From NCBI GenBank assembly GCA_905116865.2, contig CAJHNH020008068.1, forward strand, positions 294,001-358,000: a stretch of 64,000 nt of DNA, given 5' to 3'. Made by a program: the position numbers and the translations under genes. The DNA is from Candidula unifasciata (lineage: Eukaryota > Mollusca > Gastropoda > Stylommatophora > Geomitridae). Below, piece after piece: positions 44,201 through 50,859 of the stretch (the first letter of the stretch is position 1; each line of letters opens with the position of its first letter). The notes beneath the pieces were generated by a model, which did not search any database, was not told where the DNA came from, and worked only from the letters and a program-made list of their open reading frames with translations.

Positions 44201-45920
44201 TTTTGAAAACATGATAAATTCTGCAGTAAATATGTCATTTTACTCCAGCTTTCCACAGTAATGTGTTGAGTGTCCTAGTTGTTTGGTCAATAGCTCTTGT
44301 CCTGATCTACGGCATTCACTTGAAGTATCCAGCGTATCTGACTCAGTTTGTGACTGGAATCACTGGCATATGCATTTGAGCTCGTATGCTGTGATGCCGC
44401 AACCGTAACGACTAACTAACTGATCGTGTGTGCCTTTACCAGCACTAGAATTGGGTGGTCTCCAACTCGTTCATTACATTGGTCATTATAAAGTGTGTTA
44501 TTTTGCATTTCTCTGAAGCATATGGCTCCGTACAATTTTCTAAATGTTACAATTGAGGAATAAAGAACAGAAGTTTAGGTACAATTGGGCGGATAAAGGA
44601 AAGAAGTTTAGGTACGGTTGGGGGAGAAAGGACAGAAGTTTAGATACACTTGGGAATGAAAGGGTGATAGATGAAAATATGTTTATAAAACTCCTTTTTT
44701 TTCTCTCTGACCATAGATTTTTGTGATTATAATCACATTTAAAGTTTTAATCTACCTGCGGGCTATTTATTCATTGTCCGCGTTTGCACACTATACAATA
44801 TATGACTCTAATTATAATTACTTGCATCTCCTCTCCTCTCCAGGACATGACAAACAAACCCCAGTTTTTATTGGTGTTATGGGTTTTACTGAGCAATTTT
44901 ACATGCTTTAATTGTAATGAATAACCTGGCTGTTTAGATGTGAGCAACTGTTTCATGTGTTGGATGTTCATGTGTGAGTTCCAGGGCCCCATTGCCAGGA
45001 AAACAAGAATAAACCCACTCCCCTCCTTCCCCAGCAAACATGTTGTAAGACTCGACTAATTGGGGACTTCCTTTGAATGTGACAAGACGCAAGGAACAAC
45101 CAGTGGCACACAAATAAGCCAGTAAAACAGACGTACACACAAAACTCAGGTCCTGGCATGAAGCCACAACAAACAGGACTTTCTGTCGGAGCTTACTGTC
45201 AGTGAACCAAGAAGAAGAAGATATGTTGAATGTTGCTTTTTTCCTCTGTGTGTACTGGGGCTCCTTTTGGTGCCTGGGGGGGGGGGGGGGGGGAGACAAG
45301 AGAATAGACCCACTGAAACCCAGCAAGCATATTGTAAAAGTTGACTAATTAGCCTGTTTTCTTCAAATTTGGAGTGCATGTGCCTGAGAGGCAAAGAACC
45401 ATCAGTCTGCATACAAAGCCAAATCTGCAAAATGCATGTGCAAGCAAAACTCAAGTTCTGAAACCAGGCAAAGTCCAGAAGTGGATCAAAACAACCAGAA
45501 CTTTCTCCTGGAGTTTGCAGTTGCTGAACACGAAGAAGAAGATGAGAAATGTTAGTTCTACTCTTCCTTTTCTCTTCCCTTCTCCCTCCTGCCATCACCA
45601 GTTAATTATGGTCCTAGACAAGATAAGCTAATGTTATGCTCCATTTTATGCTGAAATATTTATTCTGTGATTGTTTACTTACAATGTCACAGGACACGGA
45701 GGAGTTCCTGTCGAACCTTGTGGTCAACAAAACTGTCCAAGCCAAGATTGACCGTCTGGCCGGAGTGGTTTGCTTTAGCCAGCACAAGGACCCCAACTCA
45801 GTTTTGAACACCTGGTCATCTCGGGTGTCTGATCTGATGCACCTGATCCATAAAACCAACCACCTGATCAACAAAGAAAACATGGTCAACAGGCTGGGGC
45901 CAGCAGAGCTGAAATTGTAG
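17159..45920 (+). CDS. PSMD12: 26S proteasome non-ATPase regulatory subunit 12 (Rpn5), 11 exons
   Basis: Coding exons: 17159-17260, 20990-21049, 23579-23707, 24945-25052, 25838-25942, 29681-29830, 31818-31952, 35187-35299, 41833-42001, 43771-43848, 45693-45920. They total 1377 nt, or 458 codons plus TAG; human PSMD12 is 456 residues. Every intron is GT-AG, all phase 0 except intron 8 (phase 2). Diagnostic blocks in order: [93 protein letters not shown] and [20 protein letters not shown]. Known for the family: Rpn5 is a scaffold of the 19S regulatory-particle lid, with N-terminal helical repeats, a C-terminal PCI domain (roughly residues 240-420 here) and a last helix that joins the lid helical bundle; it has no enzymatic activity. 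The start is the ATG that keeps the conserved [11 protein letters not shown] block in frame. The 28.8-kb span is mostly repeat-filled intron. Identity is very secure; exon ends are read by eye. Confidence 0.97.
18364..18466 (+). pseudogene. Duplicated PSMD12 exon 1 with +1 insertion (exon 1b)
   Basis: A near-copy of the first coding exon lying inside PSMD12 intron 1. One extra A after the GACATT codons shifts the frame, and the first ATG (18364) then reaches TGA at 18433-18435. A second ATG at 18404 restores the conserved frame ([21 protein letters not shown] is split here as [15 protein letters not shown] then CEALAK) and ends in the same donor, gtatgt, at phase 0. So it is either a dead copy or an alternative first exon giving a 445-residue protein lacking the first 13 residues. 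One coding difference from exon 1 is T to A near the end. A local assembly duplication is also possible. Confidence 0.85.
18805..19730. mobile_element. Fold-back DNA element, GGTTCTCC ends, 8-bp target duplication
   Basis: Inverted ends of about 100 bp: GGTTCTCCTTAAAACTATGG at the left, the reverse complement ccgtagttttaaggagaacc at the right. Flanked by AAAATGGT on both sides (18797-18804 and 19731-19738). Contains no transposase. A second element is nested inside it. An 8-bp duplication fits hAT-, P- or Merlin-type transposition; superfamily not decided. Confidence 0.85.
19007..19493. mobile_element. Nested MITE, GGCTCTCC ends, 8-bp target duplication
   Basis: 487 bp with inverted ends of about 50-60 bp (GGCTCTCCTTTAAATAACGG and reverse complement ending ttatttaaaggagagcc). 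Flanked by GGTTAGGG at 18999-19006 and 19494-19501. Inserted in a fold-back element that shares its terminal style, so younger than it. A left-arm copy also appears at 17791 in the first duplication unit. Confidence 0.87.
19739..20985. other. PSMD12 intron 1, unique-looking part
   Basis: No repeat family recognised apart from a short GAAGAAGAAGAA tail at 20561 and a G-run at 20671. Ends in a clear polypyrimidine-rich acceptor before exon 2. Confidence 0.4.
20990..21049 (+). CDS. PSMD12: PSMD12 coding exon 2
   Basis: Residues 35-54, [20 protein letters not shown], between ttatttcag and gtagct, phase 0 at both ends. SLEKQTRT is invariant-looking in the family. Confidence 0.95.
21085..21480 (-). 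mobile_element. LINE 3' fragment (post-RT region)
   Basis: Minus-strand open stretch with [19 protein letters not shown], a degenerate form of the YGxExWTL motif downstream of LINE RT domains, followed by [10 protein letters not shown]. Upstream sequence to about 21480 is continuous with it but carries stops. Lies at the start of PSMD12 intron 2. Confidence 0.65.
21590..21815. repeat. 14-bp C-rich minisatellite
   Basis: About 16 copies of ccacactcccttca/ccccactcccttca, with some longer caccaccagctgtcacc units. Within PSMD12 intron 2. Confidence 0.9.
21885..22160 (+). mobile_element. GAA-tail SINE-like copy
   Basis: gcatgtcgtaaaaggcgact, aagccagatctgtaaaatgg, aagttctggaacaggacca, ending ggtaaacatgaagaagatga. 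Member of the family described for 41460-41725. PSMD12 intron 2. Confidence 0.7.
22618..22870 (-). mobile_element. GAA-tail SINE-like copy, reverse
   Basis: ggctgtaaactgcagtgaaa, ttgtatgcagtctgttggtt, tcttgcctctgaggcaaatg, catgcttttgggcaggcagt: the reverse complement of the family consensus. Confidence 0.7.
22895..23300 (+). mobile_element. RNase H LINE fragment, decayed
   Basis: Plus-strand remnants: [10 protein letters not shown] then a stop, [27 protein letters not shown], then [13 protein letters not shown]. The same RNase H order as at 32.7-33.4 kb, broken by stops. Within PSMD12 intron 2. Confidence 0.75.
23579..23707 (+). CDS. PSMD12: PSMD12 coding exon 3
   Basis: Residues 55-97, from [18 protein letters not shown] to TKKRGQIKQ; acceptor atggacag, donor gtatgt. 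Contains the [11 protein letters not shown] helix that corresponds to WDLLNENIMLL in mammals. Confidence 0.96.
24045..24200 (-). mobile_element. SINE body copy, reverse (CCTATATGCCC family), decayed
   Basis: Reverse complement carries aaggttgacccagctttgag and ccggcgtaatgcttacatca. In PSMD12 intron 3. Confidence 0.55.
24430..24775 (+). repeat. Dispersed repeat, second copy at 58.5 kb
   Basis: Same element as 58515-58810, e.g. ggacagatagagcaccgctc and cctttggagtaaacaaggca. No coding signal of its own. Within intron 3 of PSMD12. Confidence 0.65.
24945..25052 (+). CDS. PSMD12: PSMD12 coding exon 4
   Basis: Residues 98-133, [19 protein letters not shown] to LRSVTAGK; acceptor tttctag, donor gtgatt. 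[14 protein letters not shown] is the family block. Confidence 0.96.
25838..25942 (+). CDS. PSMD12: PSMD12 coding exon 5
   Basis: Residues 134-168, [17 protein letters not shown] to SVLQELQ; acceptor gttacag, donor gtagta. One of the most conserved stretches of the protein. Confidence 0.97.
26035..26320 (+). mobile_element. tRNA-headed SINE, complete-looking
   Basis: Head tctgtggcttaggtgttgac and gttattgaaacccactgctg, body caggttgacccaggctaaaa, ggcgtaatgctgaccacttt and tgccgattggtctgtaaaa, tail cccatatgcccgatg and gggatctttt. The body is shared with 15190-15410, 32335-32470, and reverse copies at 3905-4075 and 24045-24200. Confidence 0.7.
26575..27602. repeat. 43-bp minisatellite in PSMD12 intron 5
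   Basis: About 24 head-to-tail units containing ctgttcccacacctcaaggt and atatttgggcatttgtgaat. Variation is mainly tgtgaat/tatgaat and aaggta/aagata. Ends at ttgggcatcttgtactag. Confidence 0.96.
27690..29130. repeat. Pyrimidine-rich tract of about 1.4 kb in PSMD12 intron 5
   Basis: Plus strand dominated by C and T (ctctctctccctccctccccc and like runs, especially 28190-28440 and 28560-29115), with a less skewed stretch between. Long open frames here (up to 223 codons of L/S/F/P) come from composition alone. Strong purine/pyrimidine strand bias can form triplex DNA. Confidence 0.85.
29390..29560 (-). mobile_element. RNase H LINE 3' end fragment
   Basis: Closely matches the 3' part of the minus-strand copy at 32.65-32.80 kb (ctttcctctgag, tcttcagcagccagcg, cagcacttagggcattccc). 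The 3' terminus of this family is a CCxECCDV-like coding end followed by CAACTCAACTC. Within intron 5, shortly before exon 6. Confidence 0.65.
29681..29830 (+). CDS. PSMD12: PSMD12 coding exon 6
   Basis: Residues 169-218, [19 protein letters not shown] to FFEEPETV; acceptor ctgatttcag, donor gtgagt. Includes the [10 protein letters not shown] motif. Confidence 0.97.
30855..30985 (-). mobile_element. GAA-tail SINE-like copy, reverse, partial
   Basis: cttcttctcagtgttgacca, ctccagtggaaagttctggt, gaacttgagtgttaggtgca. Joined tail-out to a plus-strand copy that starts at about 30985. Confidence 0.65.
30985..31265 (+). mobile_element. GAA-tail SINE-like copy
   Basis: gtgtgttctagggcctcatt, gcatgttgtaagagttgtct, gccagatctgtaaaatggat, gatgaacaaccagaactttc, ending gcagagaagaagatca. 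PSMD12 intron 6. Confidence 0.75.
31480..31700 (+). mobile_element. LINE C-terminal fragment
   Basis: Plus-strand remnant reading [30 protein letters not shown], then RGCPRGRW; the RLxWFGHxxR...RGRPRxRW pair is characteristic of LINE protein C-termini. Ends just upstream of PSMD12 exon 7. Confidence 0.65.
31818..31952 (+). CDS. PSMD12: PSMD12 coding exon 7
   Basis: Residues 219-263, [19 protein letters not shown] to KDKNKMKD; acceptor ttcacag, donor gtaaga. [14 protein letters not shown] matches YLSICKHYRAIYDT of mammals and leads into the PCI domain. Confidence 0.97.
32335..32480 (+). mobile_element. SINE 3' fragment (CCTATATGCCC family)
   Basis: gtgccgattagtctataaaa, ggcctagccctatatgccca, gaaagggacctttacttt. 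5' truncated. Confidence 0.7.
32485..32660 (+). mobile_element. tRNA-derived SINE
   Basis: tRNA-like head (tgtggcttaggcattgcggg, acctggttcaatcccacc) followed by cattcagagagcaatggcag, which pairs in family terms with the minus-strand copy at 180-345. Directly preceded by a 3' fragment of another SINE family (32335-32470). Confidence 0.65.
32700..33390 (-). mobile_element. RNase H LINE 3' part, best-preserved copy
   Basis: A 204-codon open segment on the minus strand (33384-32770): [30 protein letters not shown] (Asp), [15 protein letters not shown] (Glu), [18 protein letters not shown] (Asp), [20 protein letters not shown] (Asp), then [10 protein letters not shown] and the 3' terminal region to about 32700. 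The active-site acids are intact. This is the reference copy of the family for the other fragments in the window and for the 64-bp satellite. Within PSMD12 intron 7, antisense to the gene. Confidence 0.85.
33309..33406. repeat. Inverted repeat at a LINE head-to-head junction
   Basis: Perfect 22-bp arms (33325-33346 and 33369-33390) with a 22-bp loop; the pairing extends imperfectly to about 37 bp. The arms are the first part of the RNase H LINE coding sequence (around AELLIDE/HPWSAG). Confidence 0.85.
33545..33960 (+). mobile_element. RNase H LINE 3' end, head-to-head with the neighbour
   Basis: Plus-strand remnant starting at the EWQAS/ALEVQG region and running through [17 protein letters not shown] sequence, [13 protein letters not shown], and the [10 protein letters not shown] terminus with tcaattcaac. 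It faces away from the 32.7-33.4 kb copy, so the two 3' ends are outermost. Confidence 0.7.
34146..34314. repeat. 20-bp minisatellite
   Basis: About 8.5 copies of GAGAGACAGTGGCAGTCCAA (cagtggGag/cagtggCag variants). Both strands remain open in several frames. It leads into a LINE C-terminal fragment. Confidence 0.95.
34290..34440 (+). mobile_element. LINE C-terminal fragment after a 20-bp array
   Basis: Reads [20 protein letters not shown], then [13 protein letters not shown], a LINE C-terminus related to the 3.13-3.35 kb fragment (LLDSLTAWCGRSSVSEL). The 20-bp array runs directly into its REMLDSL part. Confidence 0.6.
34605..34840 (+). mobile_element. GAA-tail SINE-like copy
   Basis: cagcatgtcgtgaaagtgga, agccagatctgtaaaatgga, aggttctggaacaagacaga, ending gcgaagaagatca. 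Starts in a G-run. PSMD12 intron 7. Confidence 0.75.
35187..35299 (+). CDS. PSMD12: PSMD12 coding exon 8
   Basis: Residues 264-300 plus two bases of codon 301; [19 protein letters not shown] to EEIPFY. Acceptor ttttgcag, donor gtaagt; the only phase 2 boundary in the gene. PCI domain. Confidence 0.96.
35385..35545 (+). mobile_element. GAA-tail SINE-like copy, 5' truncated
   Basis: gagaggtgaggaaccagtag, agtctgcatacagataagcc, aagttctggagctagattaa, ccagtgaacactttaaagaa. PSMD12 intron 8. Confidence 0.7.
35905..36118 (-). mobile_element. Mariner-like transposon end with transposase C-terminus
   Basis: Minus-strand reading [20 protein letters not shown] then [15 protein letters not shown] and [11 protein letters not shown], a decayed form of the mariner transposase C-terminus (DFYxxGIxKLVxRYDKCL). 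It is followed by a candidate terminal repeat on the plus strand starting tacgaggcatattttttaag and reading on to tcccggt. Only this end is present; at 36118 it abuts RNase H LINE sequence. Tc1/mariner elements insert at TA, and the end begins with TA. Confidence 0.7.
36134..40295. repeat. 64-bp satellite, about 65 units, made from LINE RNase H coding sequence
   Basis: Unit starts ctgtacgtagcgcgcctg and ends cagttacaatgatcac; the span is 65 x 64 plus two single-C insertions. Units are almost identical; the main variable site is gcgC versus gcgA in the cgcgcctg box, with rare gtagTg units (near 39858 and 40178). On the minus strand the unit reads [20 protein letters not shown], matching [19 protein letters not shown] of the RNase H copy at 33.1 kb. 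Since 64 is not a multiple of 3, the frame shifts at each unit and meets a stop, so no long ORF exists. Flanked on the right by the rest of an RNase H LINE. Lies in PSMD12 intron 8. Confidence 0.97.
40296..40560 (-). mobile_element. RNase H LINE remnant flanking the 64-bp satellite
   Basis: Directly after the satellite, the sequence continues as the rest of a minus-strand RNase H LINE: cagctggttctcaaggccagcg (compare ctgattctcaagccagcgg at 56.0 kb), ccatgcacttcatctgcc, acacagagtcatctgtat and cttctgattttgcagcgcc. All these match the 55.8-56.3 kb copy. This is the N-terminal half of RNase H, upstream in coding direction of the amplified segment. Confidence 0.75.
40557..41166. repeat. 16-bp minisatellite
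   Basis: Unit GGTTAGTAACATGCTG, about 38 copies. The first half mixes catactg, cattctg and shortened cttgttagtaacat units; the second half is nearly pure catgctg units. It begins about 260 bp after the 64-bp array, in the same intron. Confidence 0.95.
41460..41725 (+). mobile_element. GAA-tail SINE-like copy
   Basis: Shows the family layout clearly: gtgtgggttgccgggcccca, ggaaaacaagaatagaccca, gcatgtcgtaagcgttgact, agaggcaaggaaccaacagt, tctgcatgcaaatgagtcag, tggataaacaactgaaaat, gagttacagccggtgaacgc. This copy lacks the terminal GAA run. No coding capacity; no clear tRNA head, so the class (SINE or LINE tail) is open. PSMD12 intron 8, just before exon 9. Confidence 0.75.
41833..42001 (+). CDS. 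PSMD12: PSMD12 coding exon 9
   Basis: Completes Q301 and codes 302-357: [19 protein letters not shown] to [13 protein letters not shown]. Acceptor ctttttag, donor gtaagt. The segment ends in the PCI winged-helix part. It follows a 6.5-kb intron that carries the large 64-bp satellite. Confidence 0.96.
42317..42619 (-). other. Unidentified open stretch in PSMD12 intron 9
   Basis: 100 codons on the minus strand with mixed, non-repetitive composition: [40 protein letters not shown] and [20 protein letters not shown]. It looks more like protein than the simple-repeat ORFs nearby, but I do not recognise it. It is bounded by a G-run at 42290-42308. Could be a decayed transposon protein or chance. 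Confidence 0.25.
43255..43505 (-). mobile_element. GAA-tail SINE-like copy, reverse
   Basis: accggatgtaaactctggta, ttccaaaacttgagttgcga, agatctggctcatttatgtg, and aatgggccttagaacctaca. PSMD12 intron 9. Confidence 0.65.
43771..43848 (+). CDS. PSMD12: PSMD12 coding exon 10
   Basis: Residues 358-383, [20 protein letters not shown] to LSEN; acceptor tttgtttcag, donor gtaagt. Continues the PCI winged helix. Confidence 0.96.
43905..44030 (-). mobile_element. GAA-tail SINE-like copy, reverse, partial
   Basis: tattaactccagtggaaagt, tcatccactcttggacttta, cgcatccattttatagatct. PSMD12 intron 10. Confidence 0.65.
44545..44660. repeat. Short tandem repeat of about 34-39 bp
   Basis: Three imperfect copies of gaagtttaggtacaattggg with variable spacers; within PSMD12 intron 10. 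Confidence 0.75.
44965..45230 (+). mobile_element. GAA-tail SINE-like copy
   Basis: gtgtgagttccagggcccca, aacatgttgtaagactcgac, acaaataagccagtaaaaca, cagtgaaccaagaagaagaa. Followed directly by a second copy. PSMD12 intron 10. Confidence 0.75.
45240..45545 (+). mobile_element. GAA-tail SINE-like copy
   Basis: gtgtgtactggggctccttt, agcatattgtaaaagttgac, agtctgcatacaaagccaaa, ctgaacacgaagaagaagat. A G-run of about 20 sits near its start (45280). Lies 150 bp before the last PSMD12 exon. Confidence 0.75.
45693..45920 (+). CDS. PSMD12: PSMD12 coding exon 11 and stop
   Basis: Residues 384-458 and [22 protein letters not shown] then [17 protein letters not shown] to [12 protein letters not shown]. 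Acceptor aatgtcacag. The C-terminal helix ([18 protein letters not shown]) matches the lid-bundle helix; the protein runs a few residues past the human C-terminus. Confidence 0.97.
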   Translation, partial: DTEEFLSNLVVNKTVQAKIDRLAGVVCFSQHKDPNSVLNTWSSRVSDLMHLIHKTNHLINKENMVNRLGPAELKL

Positions 45921-47371
45921 AATCATGTAATGATATTACCATGGCTGTTGAGTACAAGTGAGAGGGTAAAATTTGGTGGTTTAGGATAGTTACTTCAATC
46001 TGTTTTCACCTGCTGACCAGGAAAATATTTTGCAGACCAGCTGATGGTCAAAACAGATGTGGTTGGCACTTTGTTTATTAAATCCACTTGTTTAAAATTA
46101 AATTATTTGGGTAATACGACACCTACTACTTATAGTTTAGAAAAAAATAATAGAGGTGGTTCTAGCATTGTTTTATTTAGCCCTACATGATTATCTGGAA
46201 GTTTTCACAGACCCGCAACAGTCTGCGGCCTACAGATTAAAAAACATGGGTTCAAATTCAGCATTAACTAAAGGAAATTAATACATTGTAATTGAGGGTG
46301 TTCATGAAAATAACAAAGTTGAAGTATCTGAAAAATAATTTTTTTTAAATCAGTATTGTGTGTTTTGAGAGTTTAATGGGTTTGAATTGTCAGTTTTCTT
46401 GTTATTGCCTTTTTTTTAAAGCCTGTATGGACTACAAAAGACATATTTTGATGTGTGTCATAAGTGCGTGGCGTGTGGTTTTTCTTTGTCTGCATTTGCT
46501 CTTTAAAGGGCAGTTGGCTCATTTTGTCATGGTTTACAGCTAGGCTGTGGTATCTGCTCCTTTCAGTCCCAACAAATCTGATTTCAGCAAATCCTTGTTT
46601 TGTCGCCTTTTTACGAACTGCTAGTTAAGAAGCAGTGGGTTTGTTTCATTTCCCCCAGCAAGTGGGGGCCCTGGATCCACAAGGGGAGCTCACTTGTGTT
46701 TTTTTGTTTTTTAATCTGAAGACATTGATGTTTATAATATCCTTGACACAGCATGTTTTTAGAATTAGAATGTTACAAACCACACTAAAATCAAATTAAC
46801 ATGTATTGCTTGACCCAGTGCCTGTGTTTTACCAGAAATATCAAAGAGGTACAGACTAAGTAACAGAATAAGAAGAATATTACTAGAATATAGATTTGGA
46901 AATGTATCTTGTTGTAAGGCATAATTAATTACATAAATTGCAGGTTTTGTTTCTTCCTCTGTTGTGTTGTGGTTTACAGCTAGTTGCAATATCTGTCTCT
47001 TTTGGTCCAAACATTCTGATTTAAGAAAACTCCTAATTAGTTGTCCCTAATGATGGGGTTATTCAAGTGGTGGCCTGCAGAAACCTGGCATGTGGTCCGC
47101 AGATTATTGCCAGTTGTATTCATATAGATGATCTTTCTACGCTGGGGACCGGGCCTTTGGCCTATGTTGATACCCATTTGAAAGATATGTACCCCTGAGT
47201 AAAGCGAGTTGAAAAGCCCTAGCCCTGCTTTATGACATACTTGTTCAAGACAGTTTGTGTAATTTTACTTCTTTCTTCACCCACAGAATGGCATCCCAGA
47301 ACCCATAATGGGAGATTTTGTTTTTGAAAATAGTGCAGATGCTGCCATGAAAATTTGACTTTACCTCATTC

Positions 47372-47377
47372 AATAAA
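47372..47377 (+). promoter_or_regulatory. Candidate polyadenylation signal AATAAA
   Basis: Canonical AATAAA about 1.45 kb after the PSMD12 stop codon. Confidence 0.45.
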
Positions 47378-47490
47378 AGAGCCAGGGTTTATTGTATGCT
47401 AGTTTGCCAAGTCATATGTCTTTTTTTTTTTAGACCCCTCTTCTTAACATTTTCTGATAAACTGTTATATTCAACACTGTTGTTTTATTG

Positions 47491-47496
47491 AATAAA
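47491..47496 (+). promoter_or_regulatory. Candidate polyadenylation signal AATAAA (second)
   Basis: Second canonical AATAAA followed by T/G-rich sequence (tacattgttctgtac); alternative end of the PSMD12 transcript. Confidence 0.4.
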
Positions 47497-47829
47497 ACAT
47501 ATTCATGACTTCATTTACATTGTTCTGTACACAGATCTGACATAAATCATTTGTGTGGATAGCAAGTTTCTTTAAACAATTTCTGCCTCCTGTAGGTAAC
47601 TCTTTCTCCCCTGACTAGGGTTTGGAACCAGAGAACCAGATTGAACAAATGTGACCAAAATCCAGCCCCTCATGCTGTCCTTTCTGTCTTCAAGCACTAC
47701 ACAGTATGTGATCTGCCCTTGATGGCGGTGATCATGGAGGAAATGTCCTATCTAATGAATTCTAGAAGTGATTTATAAAAAGATGCAGGTGGGGATTGAT
47801 TGTTCTTACCAACCTTGAGTGGACAGAAT

Positions 47830-48110
47830 GGCGCTGGCTCTGCACAACTAAGGCAGACGTGGTTAGTGCCTTGTGGGAGAGCGTGTACAGTTCGGAGGAG
47901 CAGATGGACCACCACAGTCTGGTGAGATTGAGGCAGGGGGAAGTGACGAGGGGTTCTGGCAGATGCTCAAGGCTTTTAGGAAAACAAAAACGGACATTTA
48001 ATGGCACCATTAGTATTGGAACTGTGCACTGGCTGCTGAAGACAGGGACAGAGTGCTTTTGGGAATGCCCTGAGTGCTGTGATGTCGGTTCTTGACTTAA
48101 CTCATCTCAA
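47830..48110 (+). mobile_element. RNase H LINE 3' end fragment
   Basis: Plus-strand copy of the 3' terminal region: [20 protein letters not shown] then [30 protein letters not shown], stop, and the tail ttaactcatctcaactcaac. Compare [19 protein letters not shown] in the 32.7-33.4 kb copy. Confidence 0.8.
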
Positions 48111-48349
48111 CTCAACCAGCCTTGGGCAAGAGGATACTACAGAGTAGTACCAGATGTAACTTGTTAATGACTTAAGTATAGTTTTCTAGCAGCTTGACTG
48201 GGTAACACAGGTTACCTTTAGGAGACAATATTGAGGGCACAGTCAGTCAGATGGGAATTGTGATATGATAGTGATGAAATTGCTTTATCTGCCAGAGAGT
48301 GGAATGTCTTTGCTAATGATATAGCCAAGGCTGTACACTCTGCATGGTC

Positions 48350-48690
48350 TTGAGGCATGGCGTCCACCTCAAGTGCTGGAGGTCCCTGATAAAGACTAGG
48401 ATTTTATCAAGTGGACTTCTAGTCATTTCCTCCTGGTCTCTGGGTAGTCAGATCAGACGCCCGTATGTATTGTTGTGCACATAAACAATTTCATGACAGT
48501 TGGGAATCGAAAAGAGTAGCCTAACGGCGATGCCCAGGCAAAAATTGGAGTTAAAAATCTACCCAAAGTATTTCAGGATCCTCGCCGGTGCTACGGAGTA
48601 CATGCACTGCCCTGAGATTCTTTGACTCAGACTCGTGTTAGAAATAGAAAGGAGCACTTATGGGTTACTCATTACCATGAAGGCCATCGT
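48350..48690 (+). mobile_element. tRNA-derived SINE, second copy
   Basis: Matches 63485-63860: tcctggtctctgggtagtca, cctaacggcgatgcccaggc, ctacccaaagtatttcagga, gagcacttatgggttact. The head is more decayed (catggcgtccacctcaagtg). Confidence 0.75.
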
Positions 48691-49164
48691 ATATGTCTGT
48701 TAACATAAAATATCAGAATAGATTTTCATGAAAGCAATAGCAACTAAATACAGTGGTTCTTATTAAGAGAATAGGAATGAAACGATAGCCGCATAAATAA
48801 ATAAAAACAGAAGAGCAAGTGAAACATTTTAGCCATATTAAAAGACATGACACTAAAAACAATAATCTGGGACATTATGAAGGCAAGAGACAGACCATTT
48901 TACAAGTGGGAGGATAACATGAAAAGATGAGCGGACAGTAGTCTGAGAGAGTTTACATCCAGGGCAAAAGGCAGCATGTCGGAGATCCTTTGCAGCCAAC
49001 CTTGATTGTGGAGAGTGCACCTGTTTGATTGATTCAATACAAAATTACACACTTGAGTGTTTTTTTCTGTGGGATCATTCATTTGAGCAGTATCATTTAT
49101 TTAAAGATTTGCCATGAGCTGATAATAAAATTGTGCTTGTTCAGATATTGTCTTTTGTTTATTT

Positions 49165-49320
49165 CCATTCATCAGCTGTGAACTGCAAGTGGGAAGTCCT
49201 GGCTGTTTGGCTTTGAGCCAGGACCTCTTGGTGTGTACATCGCATTTACTGGCTATTTGGTGAACAGTATGTTGTTCCCTTGCCTCTCTGGCAGGTGTAC
49301 TTCACTCTCTCTTTCGTTGT
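49165..49320 (-). mobile_element. GAA-tail SINE-like copy, reverse, decayed
   Basis: cagctgtgaactgcaagtgg, gaagtcctggctgtttggct, cttgcctctctggcaggtgt. Confidence 0.55.
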
Positions 49321-49500
49321 ACCCCACCAGGACATCACACAAGCGATAAACACCTGGTGCCACCTTGCAGATGACGATCACCTATGGAGAGGTCCCAGAA
49401 ACCCCTTTCTGCCGTTAGGCCATATCTATGGCCCTGCTATATTCAGGGCCTCCGGCAAAAGCCAGAGTGGGGCGTCAAATAACAAAACATAGCATCTCAC
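49320..49500 (+). repeat. Dispersed repeat, second copy at 53.05 kb
   Basis: Shares gcgataaacacc, gtgccacc, gaaacccc and ggcctccg/gggccaccg blocks with 53050-53235. Non-coding. Confidence 0.5.
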
Positions 49501-49999
49501 ATAGGGACGACTACTTAATTTTAAAAATAAGGTGTACTTCAAATGAAAACGTTGATCTTATCTCTAGGATGACTGTAGCCATTATGGGACATGATTTAAC
49601 CTTACTTGTGTACTTTTTATCCCCAACAAAGCACAAACTGGCCAGCCCTCAAGGGAAAGCTGGGACACAACATAGGCATTTTCCGGCCAGCCTAGGTTTC
49701 TATAAATGCAGAGCCGATACATGGCACTGGGCTAACTCGAGGAATAGTCACGTCCTGCATATGACTGTTTAACTTCACATCCATATGTAGAACTTCCCCC
49801 TCAAGTGCAATTTAGATTTTTTTTTTAAAGAAACCCGAGTATTTTAGACTTGATAATGACCACCATATTGACAATATTTACATCAACACGTTAGACACCT
49901 TTAAAGTGGCTGCATCAGAACCCTTAGCACGACAGTATAGGAAAAGCATAGCATGGCTTTCCCTTATGGTTGAGACACTCTGACGAATGGAGCCATTGG

Positions 50000-50858
50000 T
50001 AGTGGACATTTGAACCTTTCTGGCACACTAGGGTGATTGGCTATCTAAACCTTTCTGGCACACAATTATACAACTGAACTGAGCACATCGACAATCTTTT
50101 ATTGTAAGTACAGGTAGGACAATAGACAGTTGACTTCCGCTGTGTGGCCACCTATTGCCTGGACCCTCTGACCGAACGAGCTTTACAGTCGCCTCGCTCC
50201 CAGTGCGTCCCACAAGCAATCTCCTGGTGTACAAACCACAGCACGGCGAGAACGCTTCCTAACTATTGACACACTGACCAACCAAACTGTCACAACCTCT
50301 GTCTAGCACAGGGTCAGAGTGCCAAGGTTGGACATTCTCTCACAGCACATGTACATAAATACTCTACACAAGAACTATCCTATTCTAACAGAACACTGCA
50401 CATAAACTATCCAGTCACTAACAGAAATATCCTAACTCTAATACTAACACTGTCTTGCTAAACGTCCTCTCTCCCTGACCGACGCACACCGAATGTCCTC
50501 TGTCCTTCCACCTCGTGTCTCTTGACCCGATCACCAGCTCAGTCCCAAAAGCGGTAATTGTGTTGCGGATTTGTCCACAACACAGTTCACTCTTTCTTGC
50601 CGTGGCCAAACGCTTTATCCTGAGCGCTGGTTTCGCCGTGCAATAACAGAAAAGACTTGACCAGTCACGGCCCTGACCTTTGTGTCAAACCTGGGGTGTC
50701 ACCTCAACACGCACACCTTACGGTGTGGTACATTCCGCCACTGACTGTATTCACAGGGTTGTGACACCAGTGGTAGTGGACATTTGAACCTTTCTGGCAC
50801 ACACTAGGGCGATTGGCTATCTAAACCTTTCTGGCACACAATTACACAACTGAACTGA
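50000..50858. repeat. About 90-bp direct repeats flanking 680 bp
   Basis: 50000-50088 and 50768-50858 are nearly identical (ggtagtggacatttgaacct, gattggctatctaaaccttt, acaactgaactga). The enclosed 680 bp has no ORF or motif I can name. It could be a local duplication or a non-autonomous insertion. Confidence 0.75.
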
Positions 50859-50859
50859 A

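Larger units (their letters stand above)
45921..47500 (+). other. Probable PSMD12 3' UTR
   Basis: AT-rich sequence after the stop with no recognisable repeat copy or coding block up to the polyadenylation motifs at 47372 and 47491. The length is inferred from those motifs only; an earlier ATTAAA-like site near 46076 could end the transcript sooner. Confidence 0.5.
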
